Shown here: in pieces, positions 62,281 to 64,000 of the stretch
How the letters are laid out: each line of letters starts with the position of its first letter
Position numbering within the stretch: the stretch's first letter is position 1
Assembly (NCBI GenBank): GCA_013397435.1
Contig: VZRG01000307.1
Span: 313,360-377,359 of the forward strand
Direction of reading: 5' to 3'
Length of the DNA stretch: 64,000 nt
From: Erythrocercus mccallii
Lineage: Eukaryota; Chordata; Aves; Passeriformes; Dicruridae
Translations under genes and position numbers: made by a program
The notes under the pieces: generated by a model
The model's input: the letters and a program-made list of their open reading frames with translations, nothing else
The model's database searches: none
What the model was told of the DNA's origin: nothing

Positions 62281-64000
62281 TGCCATATGCCACTTTAAGG
62301 CAGGCTCTGGACAGCTCTTGACAGCTCTTTGCAGAACTGTATGTGAACATCTGTTTTAGCTCATTTACAAGTGATTTAGTTTGGCTCTTCAGCTGTTCTC
62401 TTTAGGGGTCAAATGTTTGTGTTCAGAGAGTTAGCTTCATCCATTTTCATGAATGTAAGGTGCCTTGCATTAACTGAGAACTGAGCCTGTCCATAGGGTT
62501 CCAAACCAGCTCTTAAGTGTCCCAGCTACAAAACACAGATGGTTTAGTCTTATCATGGAGGGACAATTAAAATCTTGACAAGGGAGACTCTCCAGTAAAC
62601 AGAGTCTGATGGTTATGGTACTGTGTTTCTATCTTTCCTATTCTGAAAACAGGACACTTGTTTTTACCTACATCCAGGAAAATCTGATAAAAAACAAGTT
62701 TGGAATAAAAAACAAGCTGGAATTTTCTGTCAGTTATAAAGACACATGGATTAGTCTTAACCCAACTCAAAACTTGAAAATATGTGATGGAAACATGATG
62801 TTAATTTTTTGTTTGTTTTAAGAGATTTGCAATATCTATGGTGATAGAAAGTCAGAGACAAAAAGCTGTTAATTGATAGTTTTATCAATAAATAGAATGA
62901 TTAACAACCTGTAAGCCAAATGCAAGCTAACCAGGAGAGAAATTTTGAAAAATGTGCTTCTGCCTTTTTGATTTATTTCTGATATGGCAAATGAAGAAAG
63001 TAATTTCTCACTATATTTCTCTCCCTCTATCATTTTTTTTCCTTGTTGCACTCTTCTTGTGGATAATTCTTGTGGTCAGAACAAACAAACAAACCAACCT
63101 AGAGTTTTCTTTTTTCGTGTGCCTAAATAAAAAGTGTAATGTGTAAATATCTGTATGTATTATTGGGTGCCTTTGGTCTGTGAAGAGTTACATGTGTGGG
63201 AGTGCAGTTTAAAGGACTTGCCAACATCTCATCATTCCCAATTAGTCAGAAAAATTGGCATAACTATGGCTCAATTAAATTTATGAACCAAAGAAACTTC
63301 CTCATGCCTTTACTTTTGCTCATTATGGAAGCAAAGCGCCTGTTTAAGGATAGCTTGTAAAACATATTTGTAATACTAGCCTTTTTTGTTTTCTATTTTC
63401 TATTTGTTTCATTACCTTCAAGCTAAGCTCTAATCATAAACATTAAGAGATGTGGTAGAATAAATGCCCAGAAGTCTGTACTCTTGCTAGAGTCACCTGA
63501 TACTGGTGGTGGGGACATGCCCTTTTCATGGAGCAAATGATGCCTGACTCAGTGTGCCCAAGAAAGACACAAAAATATTTAGGTTTCATACAACATGTTT
63601 GGGGAGGTGGGGAAGAATGCCTTTCTGACCACAGATTTGGCAGTCAGATCACTTTGTACATGTGAGTAAAGAATTGTTATATTTACAAGCAAGTCATTTA
63701 TACCCCAAGGTATGGCTTGTGTCCTGGTAATTTTCCATTCCCATTTTCCCCCTTTTTAGTTAATTTTAGTGATTCAGTCCATTTGCTTCCATTAGCACAG
63801 AATTTGAAGCCTAGTCTTTAAGGACTTTATATCCTTAAGCACTCAGACAGTAGCATTGGCACGTGGGACTTGGGTCTCCTAAGCATAAACATTTAAAAAG
63901 GGGACCTTGTCACAAAATCAAATTATTCTCAGTGAAGAAAATCTAAAATTAAAAAAAAAAAAAATCCAAAGGGAAACTCACTCCTTTCTAAGATTTTAGG
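62281..64000. other. Unique AT-rich noncoding stretch
   Basis: Nothing assignable except a short (CAAA)n tract near 63080-63096 and 14 consecutive A at 63951-63964. Reading frames are at most about 70 codons and AT-biased. Confidence 0.55.

Noticed and set aside
1..64000. CRISPR array, operon, prophage or bacterial gene cluster
   Set aside because: No regularly spaced repeats and no dense coding. The repeat content is that of a bird nuclear genome.

Overview
The window looks like AT-rich bird nuclear DNA, probably intergenic or deep intronic. The evidence is its repeat content. There are nine CR1 LINE pieces with the avian CR1 3' end, recognisable by the GAATCAYAG / TTGGAAGGGACC junction and, in the longer copies, by C-terminal reverse-transcriptase blocks. 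There are also four clear retroviral solo LTRs or LTR remnants, plus one tentative one, of types I recognise from bird genomes. I saw no mammalian L1 or Alu. A songbird is plausible from the LTR types, but the species cannot be fixed by eye.

I find no host protein-coding gene, no rRNA and no intact tRNA. Open reading frames are all short (at most 168 codons), overlap antisense frames, and resemble no family I know, except those that are pieces of CR1 ORF2.

Layout. 1-4.85 kb: unique AT-rich DNA with a small 17-bp minisatellite. 4.86-5.43 kb: minus-strand LTR with matching ends and an imperfect 6-bp target duplication. 5.4-11.2 kb: unique DNA with one CR1 scrap. 11.2-12.3 kb: two CR1 copies pointing away from each other. 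13.1-13.8 kb: probable LTR-like remnant. 16.3-17.5 kb: the longest CR1 copy, with a damaged RT catalytic motif. 17.5-32.8 kb: mostly unique DNA with two CR1 scraps. 32.87-33.64 kb: plus-strand LTR whose last part holds four consecutive hairpins with changing stems and a near-constant loop. 34-44 kb: unique DNA with a 46-bp perfect AT palindrome and one CR1 3' tail. 44.1-45.0 kb: long CR1. 48.3-50.4 kb: old CR1, a solo LTR with recognisable promoter, a tRNA-like relic, and a CpG-dense block that stands out from its surroundings. 50.4-57 kb: unique DNA including a cluster of homeodomain-type sites. 57.1-57.4 kb: LTR remnant. 62.2 kb: sixteen perfect TATCC units.

Nothing here forms an operon or a working gene set. 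What can be read is a record of retrotransposition laid over old noncoding DNA, with a few stretches (31.8, 42.5, 50.1, 52.5 and 54.5 kb) that look like possible regulatory DNA. The most unusual structure is the covarying hairpin series in the LTR at 33.5 kb.
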